Assembly: GCA_023480765.1 (NCBI GenBank)
Contig: JAMCWZ010000026.1
Span: 1 to 25,107, forward strand
Source of the DNA: Nitrospirota bacterium
Lineage (GTDB): Bacteria; Nitrospirota_A; Leptospirillia; Leptospirillales; Leptospirillaceae
Length of the DNA stretch: 25,107 bases
Direction of reading: 5' to 3'
Shown: positions 1 through 6,336 of the stretch, piece by piece
Position numbering within the stretch: the first letter of the stretch is position 1
Layout: each line of letters starts with the position of its first letter
The notes under the pieces: generated by a model
The model's database searches: none
What the model saw: only the letters and a program-made list of their open reading frames with translations
What the model was told of the DNA's origin: nothing
Position numbers and translations under genes: made by a program

Positions 1-917
1 GGGTCTGTCCGGCAGGCTTCCACCTTTTCCGTGCAACGGTCATAAAAGGGACACAACGGAGGCATATGACCGGACCCGGACGAAATGTCAGGGATCGGAT
101 TTCCTGAGGCGAGATCCTTTTCGGAAGCGGAGGAGACAAGAAGGCGGGTATAAGGGTGAAGGGGCCGGTTGAAGACCTCCTGTACCGGTCCCGATTCCAC
201 ATTCAGCCCCTTGTAGAGGACAAGCACATAGTCCGAGAGATAGGAAACAACGTTCAGATCGTGCGAGATGAACAGGAACGTCATCTTGTCTTCCTTGTTC
301 AGCCGGGCAAAAAGATTCACGATCTGGGCCTGTATGGACACATCAAGGGAAGAGACGGGTTCGTCGGCCACAAGAAAGTCCGGTGAAAGAGCGATGGCTC
401 GGGCAATCCCGATGCGCTGGCGACCCCCACCCGAGAATTCTCCCGGAAATCGGTCCAGATCCCCCGGATCCAGTCCGACTTTCACCAGAAGAGACTCCAG
501 CGTCTTCTGGCGTTCGTCTTTGTCGGGAAGGGCTTTATGGACGAGGAAGGGTTCTTCGATCGTTTGACGGACGGTCATTCGAGGGTTCAGGGAAGAATAG
601 GGATCCTGAAAAACCATCTGAAATCGTTTTCGAAGTGTCCGTAACATTTTACCGCGGACTTTCGTCAAGTCGATTCCGTCAAAGTGAATGGAGCCGGAGG
701 TTGGTTCGACGAGTCGCATGACCATTCTGCCCAGCGTTGTTTTTCCGGATCCGGTTTCTCCGATCAGGCCGACGACGGACCCTTTTGGCAGGGAAAAGGA
801 AACATCGAAAACGGCGACCTGGTGTTCGGGGGAACGGAAAAGAGATGTGCGGGGGCGCAAAAAAAGTTTTGTCAGATGACGGACTTCAAGGACCGTACTG
901 GAGGTTATGGACTGCAT
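1..917 (-). CDS. oppF: Oligopeptide/dipeptide ABC importer ATPase, OppF/DppF type (3' end missing)
   Basis: This is a cytoplasmic ATPase of a peptide-type ABC importer; it hydrolyses ATP together with OppD to drive uptake. About 305 codons are present and the gene continues past the left edge. Visible in order: Walker A GETGSGKT, Q-loop QMVFQDPYSSLNP, signature FSGGGRQRI, Walker B FLVADEPVSSLDVS, H-loop FISHDL, then the C-terminal cysteine segment CPFYDRC typical of the oligopeptide/dipeptide ATPase C-terminal domain. The start ATG lies one base after the oppD stop, so the two are translationally linked. One oddity is that the usual LSGGQ signature reads FSGGG, with Gln replaced by Gly. The OppF rather than OppD role is inferred from its position as second ATPase and from the DPYSSLNP and PVSSLDVS motifs. 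The substrate (peptides, nickel or other) cannot be told from this protein. Confidence 0.9.
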   Translation of the reverse strand, partial: MQSITSSTVLEVRHLTKLFLRPRTSLFRSPEHQVAVFDVSFSLPKGSVVGLIGETGSGKTTLGRMVMRLVEPTSGSIHFDGIDLTKVRGKMLRTLRKRFQMVFQDPYSSLNPRMTVRQTIEEPFLVHKALPDKDERQKTLESLLVKVGLDPGDLDRFPGEFSGGGRQRIGIARAIALSPDFLVADEPVSSLDVSIQAQIVNLFARLNKEDKMTFLFISHDLNVVSYLSDYVLVLYKGLNVESGPVQEVFNRPLHPYTRLLVSSASEKDLASGNPIPDISSGSGHMPPLCPFYDRCTEKVEACRTD

Positions 918-918
918 C

Positions 919-1929
919 CTAGGCCACGTTTTCCTGGAGGGACGGATAAAAGCAGAGCGCCCCTTCTTCTGGTCCTGTCTGAATCCAGGGGGGAGAGTCG
1001 GTGTGGCAGCGGGAATCGGCTCTTGGGCACCTGGGGGCAAAGGCACATCCCTTCGGCAGATCCCAGAGGGGAGGAACCTGTCCCGGGATCGTATCAAGAG
1101 GACCATCGTTTTTGGTCTTTTGCCGGACCCCCGGACGAGAGAGAAGAAGGGCGCCGGAATAAGGGTGTGCCGGACCGGCAGAAAAGAAACGTTTTCCGGA
1201 TGCCGATTCGACGACGCGGCCTGCGTAAAGGACAAGAATTTTTTTCGCCGACCGACGAATGATGCCGAGATCATGGGAAATGAGAACAAGAGCCATGTTA
1301 TCCCGGCGATTCCGCTCAAGCAGAAGGTCCAGAATTTGGGTGGACATCGTGGGATCCAGTGCTGTTGTCGGTTCGTCGGCGATCAGGATGTCGGGAGAGA
1401 GGGCAATGGCCATGGCGATCAGGACGCGCTGCCGCATTCCTCCGGAAAGTTGATGCGGGTAAGACCGGACAATGGCGTCCGGCCGATCCAGTCCGACGGA
1501 CAGAAGAAGGTCCCGGATCACTGTGACGCGATGGTCCCGGGCTTCGTCCGGCCGATGACTGTCAAATATTTCGTCGAACATGGTGCCGATCCGGAGAATG
1601 GGGTTGAGGGCGCTCTGGGGCTCCTGAAAAACGAGACTGATCCGGGATCCACGGATTGCGTTCCACGTTTTTTCCTTTGCATCCGTCATGTCCTGTCCGT
1701 CGAACCGGATCGAGCCTTCCAGGATCCGGGCAGTTTCCGGCAACAGACCAAGAAGTGAAAGTCCAGCCATTGTTTTTCCAGAGCCCGATTCACCGACGAT
1801 TCCGAGGAGTTCGCCTTGATCGATGGAAACCGAAAAGGAGCGAACAGGAAAGACGGGCCCGCGTGGAGTGTCGATCCGGACAGTCAGGTTGTCAACCTTG
1901 AGAAGGGGAGAACGGAGGGTGTTCATCAT
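919..1929 (-). CDS. oppD: Oligopeptide/dipeptide ABC importer ATPase, OppD/DppD type
   Basis: Partner ATPase of the same importer, 336 residues, normal for the family. Walker A GESGSGKT is at residues 46-53, Q-loop VFQEPQSALNP at 100-110, signature LSGGMRQR at 161-168, Walker B ILIADEPTTALD at 181-192 and H-loop LISHDL about 25 residues later. The C-terminal oligopeptide/dipeptide domain carries the GCAFAPRCP cysteine motif. The start ATG overlaps the queD stop in an ATGA arrangement; a second in-frame ATG directly follows, so either could be used. No permease or binding-protein genes are visible here; they would have to lie beyond the left edge or elsewhere. The family call is firm. Peptide substrate is the usual inference for this subfamily, but nickel and other small solutes are also known. 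Confidence 0.93.
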   Translation of the reverse strand: MMNTLRSPLLKVDNLTVRIDTPRGPVFPVRSFSVSIDQGELLGIVGESGSGKTMAGLSLLGLLPETARILEGSIRFDGQDMTDAKEKTWNAIRGSRISLVFQEPQSALNPILRIGTMFDEIFDSHRPDEARDHRVTVIRDLLLSVGLDRPDAIVRSYPHQLSGGMRQRVLIAMAIALSPDILIADEPTTALDPTMSTQILDLLLERNRRDNMALVLISHDLGIIRRSAKKILVLYAGRVVESASGKRFFSAGPAHPYSGALLLSRPGVRQKTKNDGPLDTIPGQVPPLWDLPKGCAFAPRCPRADSRCHTDSPPWIQTGPEEGALCFYPSLQENVA

Positions 1930-2312
1930 CCGGAGGTCTCCCGGTAAATGGCCTTGTAGGGGGCCATTTCCGTGACAGCCACCTGATCGAGCCGAACAGT
2001 CGAATCCGTCCGCGAAGACATGATTTCCTTCAGACGCGTATAGAGAAAAAAGGCGACTTGCTCGGATGTCGGGAGCCGTTCGCGAAAGAATGGATGATCG
2101 TTCAGGTGGGAGTGGTCAAGTTCTTTTATGAGAGGACCCAAAAGGGCTTCGGCCTCATGAAAGTCCAGCGCCATTCCGAGAGGGTCCAGACCGCGAGATG
2201 ACCACGACACCTCCACGGTCCAGTTGTGTCCGTGAAGTTTGGAGCAAAGGCCGGGGTAACCGGGAAGGATATGGCTGGCGGCAAATGTTGCCGTCACCGA
2301 TATCAGAAACAC
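1926..2312 (-). CDS. queD: 6-carboxytetrahydropterin synthase / 6-pyruvoyl-tetrahydropterin synthase family (QueD-like)
   Basis: QueD converts 7,8-dihydroneopterin triphosphate to 6-carboxy-5,6,7,8-tetrahydropterin, the second step towards queuosine and other 7-deazapurines. Family landmarks are clear: the zinc histidines in TFAASHIL and KLHGHNW, the catalytic Cys in GLCSKLHGH, the LDHSHLND segment, PTSEQVAFFL, and the C-terminal VTEMAPYKAIY with the substrate-binding Glu. A longer reading starts at TTG 2357 (143 residues). I prefer GTG 2312 (128 residues) because AAAAAGGG sits about 7 bases upstream and the protein then starts about 10 residues before the first motif, as in typical QueD. The gene is the first of the leftward operon with oppD-oppF. 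No other queuosine genes are nearby, so the in vivo role is inferred from family. Confidence 0.88.
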   Translation of the reverse strand: MFLISVTATFAASHILPGYPGLCSKLHGHNWTVEVSWSSRGLDPLGMALDFHEAEALLGPLIKELDHSHLNDHPFFRERLPTSEQVAFFLYTRLKEIMSSRTDSTVRLDQVAVTEMAPYKAIYRETSG

Positions 2313-2707
2313 AGACAGACCCTTTTTCCGAGCAAGAAGAACCTCTCTCTCTGGCAATGTGAATCTTGCACTATTCCTTTGAAGATGATTTTACACGATC
2401 GGTTGCCCTTTTGGGGAGAGTCATCCGGGTGAGAAAAATCAGGAGCCCGCGCATTTTCATTCTTTGCAAAGGAGATCTTGTTAAAAGAGAATTGTTAAAA
2501 AGAGAAGAGAGAAGACCAGAAGCACTTGAAAGAAAAAAAAATTATGCTATTCTTTTCGGACTTCCATGAACTTATTTTGAAGCTCCTCTTGATCGATGTC
2601 CATCCCCGGACGGGCGGATTTTCTGCCTGAACAGGGCTCGTTCATGCTAATTCCCGATGCCTCGTGCATTTCTGGCCCCGTCAATCGGCCGATGGGAAGG
2701 GGGATTC
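2313..2707. other. Intergenic region between the leftward queD operon and the rightward barrel gene
   Basis: No convincing gene is seen here. It should hold the divergent promoters for queD-oppD-oppF and for the barrel/lipoprotein pair. The middle (about 2440-2560) is clearly richer in A/T and purine runs than the surroundings and contains a short tandem repeat and the palindrome CTTTGCAAAG at about 2463-2472. I could not find a -35/-10 pair with proper spacing; TTGAAA at 2526 and TATGCT at 2543 are only 11 bases apart. Confidence 0.6.
2478..2506. repeat. Short imperfect tandem repeat TTGTTAAAA(A)GAGAA, two copies
   Basis: Two adjacent copies, 2478-2491 and 2492-2506, differ by one extra A. 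The repeat lies in the A-rich part of the intergenic region upstream of the barrel gene. It could be a tandem regulator-binding site or chance low complexity; nothing shows which. Confidence 0.45.
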
Positions 2708-3664
2708 TTGTATTCTGACGGTAAAAACATGCTGGAGATCCCGAGCAGCGCCCCCGCCTGGAGAAAGGCTTTCGGGGAGACCGGAAAAAATTCGCCGAAT
2801 TTTTTATTCGTTTCCTTTTTCTCTCTTTTCTTTCTTTTTCTGCTTCTGACACCACAAAAATCCCGTGCAACGTCCTTCAACGATTTTATCATTTATCCTT
2901 ATGAAACTCCTGAACAGGGTGAAATCAGTTTGGGAACCTGGCAAAGCGTCCTCCTTCCATCCAAATCGGGGGAGGCGGCATTCAATCATTCCGAATATAA
3001 CCAGGACATCCTTTTTTCAACGTATGTCCTGGAATTCGGCGTAACGGACTGGTGGACCCTCGGCACCTATGTCGACTTCATGTCGGGGGCCGGGCAAGGC
3101 TATTCTTATCTGCAGACCCGGGCCATCACCTCCCGGATCCGGTTCCCGCGCATCCCGGATTTTATCGATCCTGCCATCCAGATTGAATACTGGGTTCCGA
3201 CTGGGGCCGCAAACAACCCGTCTTTTCTTGATCTGATCCTGATCGGGGAGAAAAAGGTCGGACGTTTTGTTTTTGATATCAATTCTAGTTTCTTCTTTGA
3301 GACGGCGAATCCGGGGGGGGCAGCCGAAGGAATACCGCCGGATATGGAGTATGCCGGCGGCCTTTATTATCTCCTGGCGGACAATGTCAACTTTGGAGTC
3401 GAGGCGTTCGGAGCCCTGGGGCCTGTTACCGCCATGCTTCCGTTTGGAGGACCGGTTGGCTCAGCCAATATCCAGCAAAACTATATTTTCCAGTCCTGGA
3501 ATTTCGCCATCGGCGATCATATTGACTGGAACGTTGGTGTGGGAACCGGACTGACCCAGGCCAGCGCTCCTTTTGTCTTCAAGACGATCTTCGAATACCA
3601 CTTCAAGCCATTCGGTAGCCAGGAAGAAGGAGAGCAATACAAGGAAGAACAAAATATTCATTGA
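2708..3664 (+). CDS. Predicted outer-membrane beta-barrel protein of unknown function
   Basis: An exported protein with a strongly hydrophobic, Phe/Leu-rich signal segment (FVSFFSLFFLFLLL) followed by TPQKSRATS as the probable signal-peptidase I region. The mature part is rich in alternating aromatic/hydrophobic stretches, short turns and Gly, such as VLEFGVTDWWTLGTYVDF and FVFDINSSFFFETANP, as expected for a transmembrane barrel. It ends with a barrel-like strand TIFEYHFKPF and then a charged tail. The layout recalls the family of outer-membrane 'transporter' barrels related to the phenol meta-pathway group, but I cannot assign a subfamily. The start is uncertain: TTG 2708 has a strong AAGGGGG four bases upstream, while ATG 2729 and ATG 2657 lack a clear ribosome binding site. 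It is followed by the BNR lipoprotein gene on the same strand, probably as a pair. No function is claimed. Confidence 0.7.
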   Translation: MYSDGKNMLEIPSSAPAWRKAFGETGKNSPNFLFVSFFSLFFLFLLLTPQKSRATSFNDFIIYPYETPEQGEISLGTWQSVLLPSKSGEAAFNHSEYNQDILFSTYVLEFGVTDWWTLGTYVDFMSGAGQGYSYLQTRAITSRIRFPRIPDFIDPAIQIEYWVPTGAANNPSFLDLILIGEKKVGRFVFDINSSFFFETANPGGAAEGIPPDMEYAGGLYYLLADNVNFGVEAFGALGPVTAMLPFGGPVGSANIQQNYIFQSWNFAIGDHIDWNVGVGTGLTQASAPFVFKTIFEYHFKPFGSQEEGEQYKEEQNIH

Positions 3665-3777
3665 AAATGCCGGCCGTATTTGGGGAGGGAGGATGACGGG
3701 GCAGGGAACCTGTGTTACATTGGACAAATGATATTTCCAGAAATCGCAGAAGAATTTTCGTTGGAGCCGGCAAGCAG

Positions 3778-4836
3778 ATGACCTGTCCGGCGATTTTCTC
3801 TTTTCCGTCCCTCAGGGCATTGTTTCTGGCCGGAAGCCTTTTCAGTCTTTTCTTGTTTCAGGGGTGTTCGGAAAAAACCGCCTCCCGCATTCCTGTCGTG
3901 TCACTGCCTCCCTCTTCGGGTTTTCGAATTGTCCAGCCCTTGCCTCCTGCACCTGCGGGGAACCAGGATTCCAGTTCAAAAAAATCGGAATACATTGGTC
4001 TTCTTTTTTCCATCGCCCGTCCGGATCCGGGGCATGTCATTGCCGTCGGAGCCCAGTCCATCATCTGGCGGATCGATGAGGCGTCCGGAAAGTGGGAAAA
4101 AGTTCGTTCCCCGGTCAAATCCGAATTCTATCGGGTTCTTTTTCCGGATCCCCGGCATGGATGGATTGCAGGGGACTCGGGAACCCTTCTTTTTTCTCAG
4201 GATGCAGGGATGTCCTGGTCCGTGGTCTCAACGCCGGTGCATGACAGATTCCTGGAGGATATTGATTTTCCGGATCCCTTGCATGGTTTCATCGTCGGGG
4301 AACGGGGAACCTTTCTGAAAACCCGGGACGGAGGCCATTCGTGGTCCAGGATGTCCCTTCCGACAACCCAGAATCTCTATGCCGTTCATTTCCTGAACCG
4401 CCGGGAAGGGTGGGTTGCGGGTTGGCACCAGACTCTGTTTTCGACGCGCGATGGAGGACGGACCTGGTCTCCCGTTGCTCTGGCCGTTCCACGTGTCACC
4501 CGGCAAAAACCATCCTTCAATGCCATCTGGGGCAACAAAAAGGATCTGCTGGTTGCTGGAGATCACGGTCTGGTCTATTTTTCATCGGACAAGGGGGAGT
4601 CTTTTCAGAGGATTTCTCTTCCGGTTGAGACCGATTTGTATGGGGTTTGTCAGACGGGAAGCGGAACAATCATCCTTGTCGGGGAGAAAGGTGCACTCTG
4701 GAGTCTTGATGAAAAGGGAAAAAAGATTCGGTCCGTTTTGCCTTCTTTTCCCGAAGCCGACTTTCTGGGAGTTTCCTGCGGTGCCCTCCATTTTCGTGCG
4801 GCAGGTTCGCCCGATATCGTCCTTTTGCCCGGATAG
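3778..4836 (+). CDS. Lipoprotein with BNR / Ycf48-like beta-propeller repeats
   Basis: A predicted secreted lipoprotein of about 352 residues. From ATG 3778 there is a hydrophobic segment ending in the lipobox LFQGC, with the lipidated Cys at about residue 30; this placement is why I prefer 3778 over the in-frame ATG 3712. A proline-rich linker (about residues 40-65) follows. Then come repeats of the form GWIAGDSGTLLFSQDAGMSW, GFIVGERGTFLKTRDGGHSW and GWVAGWHQTLFSTRDGGRTW, which are Asp-box/BNR units like those in the photosystem assembly factor Ycf48 and its non-photosynthetic relatives. About six blades can be guessed, ending with GEKGALWSLDEKG. Such proteins usually act as extracytoplasmic assembly or binding scaffolds. 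Pairing with the upstream barrel suggests a shared envelope role, but that is inference. Confidence 0.8.
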   Translation: MTCPAIFSFPSLRALFLAGSLFSLFLFQGCSEKTASRIPVVSLPPSSGFRIVQPLPPAPAGNQDSSSKKSEYIGLLFSIARPDPGHVIAVGAQSIIWRIDEASGKWEKVRSPVKSEFYRVLFPDPRHGWIAGDSGTLLFSQDAGMSWSVVSTPVHDRFLEDIDFPDPLHGFIVGERGTFLKTRDGGHSWSRMSLPTTQNLYAVHFLNRREGWVAGWHQTLFSTRDGGRTWSPVALAVPRVTRQKPSFNAIWGNKKDLLVAGDHGLVYFSSDKGESFQRISLPVETDLYGVCQTGSGTIILVGEKGALWSLDEKGKKIRSVLPSFPEADFLGVSCGALHFRAAGSPDIVLLPG

Positions 4837-4839
4837 GGG

Positions 4840-4857
4840 CCTGGGAGATTCCCAAGG
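4840..4857. terminator. Possible weak hairpin between convergent genes
   Basis: CCTGGGA-GAT-TCCCAAGG can fold into a 7-bp stem with one bulged A and a 3-base loop, in the 33-base gap between the lipoprotein and fur-family stops. There is no T-run on either side, so termination is only a guess from position. Confidence 0.25.
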
Positions 4858-4869
4858 GGTGCTCGGCTG

Positions 4870-5334
4870 CTATCGCTGCTTCCTTGAGGCCTTCCGGTCC
4901 CGGCAGTCTTTGCATATGCCGTAAATCTCCAGTTTATGGGAGACGATCGTAAAGTTTTTTTCTTCGGCCGCCAGATCCTGCAAATGCTCGATCACAGGTT
5001 GTCCAAACTCGACAACTGTCCCGCATTCAATGCAGATGAGATGATCATGGTGGGTAGAATTCTTGACTTCATAACGGCTGAATTCATCGTTGAACCGGTG
5101 CTCTTCGACAAGACCTTTTTCTTTTAAAATATGGAGCGTCCGGTAGATTGTGGCCAAACCGATTCGGGGATTTTTTTCTCTGACCAGAAGGTAAAGCTCT
5201 TCTGCACTGATATGTTTTCCGCTCCGGAAAAGAGTGCCGGCGATCGTCAACCTCTGGGGGGTGACCTGGATACCGGAATCCCGGAACCTGTTTGTCAGGG
5301 TGGTTTCGTCTGATGGGTCCTGAAAGGAAGACAT
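4870..5334 (-). CDS. fur: Fur-family metal-responsive transcriptional regulator
   Basis: A DNA-binding repressor of the ferric-uptake-regulator family, 154 residues. The winged-helix part is seen in VTPQRLTIAGTLF, HISAEELYLLV and the recognition helix LATIYRTLHIL (about residues 60-70). The dimerisation part has the metal-binding cluster HHDHLICIECG (residues 95-105) and the two structural-zinc CxxC pairs CIEC (101-104) and CKDC (141-144). The gene has a good ribosome binding site (AGGAAAGGTGGGAA before ATG) and a possible -10 TATCAT on the - strand at 5364-5369. Fur (iron), PerR (peroxide) and Zur (zinc) share these features. I use the symbol fur as family-level; the sensor metal cannot be settled from sequence alone. 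It converges on the lipoprotein gene and is divergent from rplU. Confidence 0.85.
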   Translation of the reverse strand: MSSFQDPSDETTLTNRFRDSGIQVTPQRLTIAGTLFRSGKHISAEELYLLVREKNPRIGLATIYRTLHILKEKGLVEEHRFNDEFSRYEVKNSTHHDHLICIECGTVVEFGQPVIEHLQDLAAEEKNFTIVSHKLEIYGICKDCRDRKASRKQR

Positions 5335-5522
5335 TTCCCACCTTTCCTGGGTTACAAGTCATGATGATAGAGAGGTATCCGTGACCGGAAAACGAAAAGT
5401 CAGTCCCAAACCGGAAGAAATGCGCAAGACGTCCAAGGTGCTCAGATAAAGACATTTTACTAGGACGTTCAGATTCAGGCAACTTTTTCTCCCTCCCGGG
5501 CTGTTGGGGTTCTCCCGGGGGC

Positions 5523-5541
5523 TTTTGCATTTGCTGCAAAA
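5523..5541. promoter_or_regulatory. Perfect inverted repeat TTTTGCA-N5-TGCAAAA upstream of rplU
   Basis: Seven matching base pairs around a 5-base centre (TTTGC), about 47 bases upstream of the rplU -10 box. This size and spacing suit a dimeric regulator operator. It is followed by a T-run (ATTTTT), so a weak rightward terminator hairpin is an alternative. Confidence 0.4.
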
Positions 5542-5587
5542 TTTTTGGTAACATCGTATTTTACGTTTTCAGTTCAGGCTCAGTCCT

Positions 5588-5593
5588 TATAAT
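5588..5593 (+). promoter_or_regulatory. Consensus -10 box (TATAAT) of the rplU promoter
   Basis: A perfect TATAAT lies 39 bases before the rplU start, giving a predicted leader of roughly 30-35 bases. The matching -35 is weak: GTTTTC at 5565-5570 with a 17-base spacer. This is the only strong promoter signal I see in front of the long rightward gene run. Confidence 0.6.
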
Positions 5594-5632
5594 GGGCGAT
5601 TTGGTTTCAAATTCAGAGAAGGTGGAAAGACG

Positions 5633-5953
5633 ATGGCTCAGTTTGCGGTTGTCCGGACAGGCGGAAAAATGTATCGCGTGGCGCCCGGGCAGGTGTTGGT
5701 TGTCGAACGTGTTTCCGGCGAGGGAGAGTTTACGCTCGGGGATGTTCTGATGGTTTCTGACGAACAGGGAACTCTTTTTGCCGAGGGGAACAAGGTTCTC
5801 CCAGTCACGGTAAAAGCGCGGATTCTTCGCCAGGAACGGGATGCGAAGATTATCGTGTTCAAGAAGAAAAAGCGCAAGAACTACAGGCGAAAGCAGGGTC
5901 ACAGGCAAGACGTTTCCCGGATTCAGATTCTTGAAATTGTCCGGACGGCCTGA
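5633..5953 (+). CDS. rplU: 50S ribosomal protein L21
   Basis: A large-subunit ribosomal protein binding 23S rRNA, 106 residues, full family length. Family hallmarks are the N-terminal FAVVRTGGKMYRV, the acidic-then-basic middle, and the highly basic signature KKKKRKNYRRKQGHRQ (residues about 78-93) followed by ILEIVRTA. A GGTGGAAAG ribosome binding site precedes the ATG. It is the first gene of the rightward run and forms the widely conserved rplU-rpmA-obgE block. Confidence 0.97.
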   Translation: MAQFAVVRTGGKMYRVAPGQVLVVERVSGEGEFTLGDVLMVSDEQGTLFAEGNKVLPVTVKARILRQERDAKIIVFKKKKRKNYRRKQGHRQDVSRIQILEIVRTA

Positions 5954-5961
5954 AGGGTTTG

Positions 5962-6015
5962 ATGTATCATTTTTACCGGCTGGTATCGGAAGATCCGGCG
6001 GGAATAATCGGATAA
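5962..6015 (+). CDS. Possible 17-residue small ORF between rplU and rpmA
   Basis: ATG 5962 to TAA 6013-6015 encodes MYHFYRLVSEDPAGIIG. It begins 8 bases after the rplU stop with AAGGG four bases upstream, a proper ribosome binding site. Other bacteria carry the Prp protease gene at this place, but this ORF is far too short to be Prp and has no His/Cys active site. It may be a coupling/leader peptide or chance; conservation would decide. Confidence 0.25.
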   Translation: MYHFYRLVSEDPAGIIG

Positions 6016-6033
6016 GAGAACGGAGACAGTAGC

Positions 6034-6312
6034 ATGGCACACAAGAAAGGGGTGGGTTCCACCCGGAATGGTCGAGACAGTGAATCGAAGCGACTGGGAG
6101 TCAAGCGTCATGACGGGCAGCAGGTTCTGGCGGGAAACATTCTTGTTCGTCAGAGAGGGACACAGTTCTATCCCGGAGACAACGTCGGGATGGGCCGGGA
6201 TTACACACTTTTTGCCAAAGAAACAGGCACTGTCAAGTTTTCGAGCTGGGGACGCGACAGAAAGAAAATCCACATCATTCCCCTTTCGACGGAAGCAGTT
6301 TCGACAAACTGA
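6034..6312 (+). CDS. rpmA: 50S ribosomal protein L27
   Basis: A large-subunit protein whose N-terminal tail reaches the peptidyl transferase centre, 92 residues. It starts [16 protein letters not shown], followed by [11 protein letters not shown] and [20 protein letters not shown], all diagnostic for L27. The mature-type N-terminus is encoded directly, without the cleavable extension found in Firmicutes, consistent with the absence of a Prp protease gene next door. Ribosome binding site CGGAG lies 8 bases before the ATG. Confidence 0.97.
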   Translation: MAHKKGVGSTRNGRDSESKRLGVKRHDGQQVLAGNILVRQRGTQFYPGDNVGMGRDYTLFAKETGTVKFSSWGRDRKKIHIIPLSTEAVSTN

Positions 6313-6336
6313 CGACTTTTATGGAACAGGACGGTC

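Larger units (their letters stand above)
5335..5632. other. Intergenic region between divergent fur-family gene and rplU
   Basis: No gene supported. It holds the promoters of both neighbours, a CCCGGG-N13-CCCGGG repeat at 5495-5519 and a perfect 7-bp inverted repeat at 5523-5541 (listed separately). The stretch 5375-5490 shows nothing I can name. Confidence 0.6.

Noticed and set aside
907..1758. Long + strand open frame opposite oppD
   Set aside because: It is antisense to a gene with complete ABC ATPase motifs; composition gives long false frames in this genome.
2526..2548. TTGAAA and TATGCT as a promoter for the barrel gene
   Set aside because: Spacer is only 11 bases, too short for a sigma-70 promoter.
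2547..2645. Short - strand ORF ending DIDQEELQNKFMEVRKE
   Set aside because: The end looks mildly protein-like, but it is short, has no clear ribosome binding site, and the longer frame runs opposite to the barrel signal sequence; no support beyond an open frame.
5335..5554. - strand open frame upstream of the fur-family gene
   Set aside because: It continues out of frame through the fur-family gene, is rich in Pro/Gly/Arg without motifs, and covers the promoter region; treated as a shadow.
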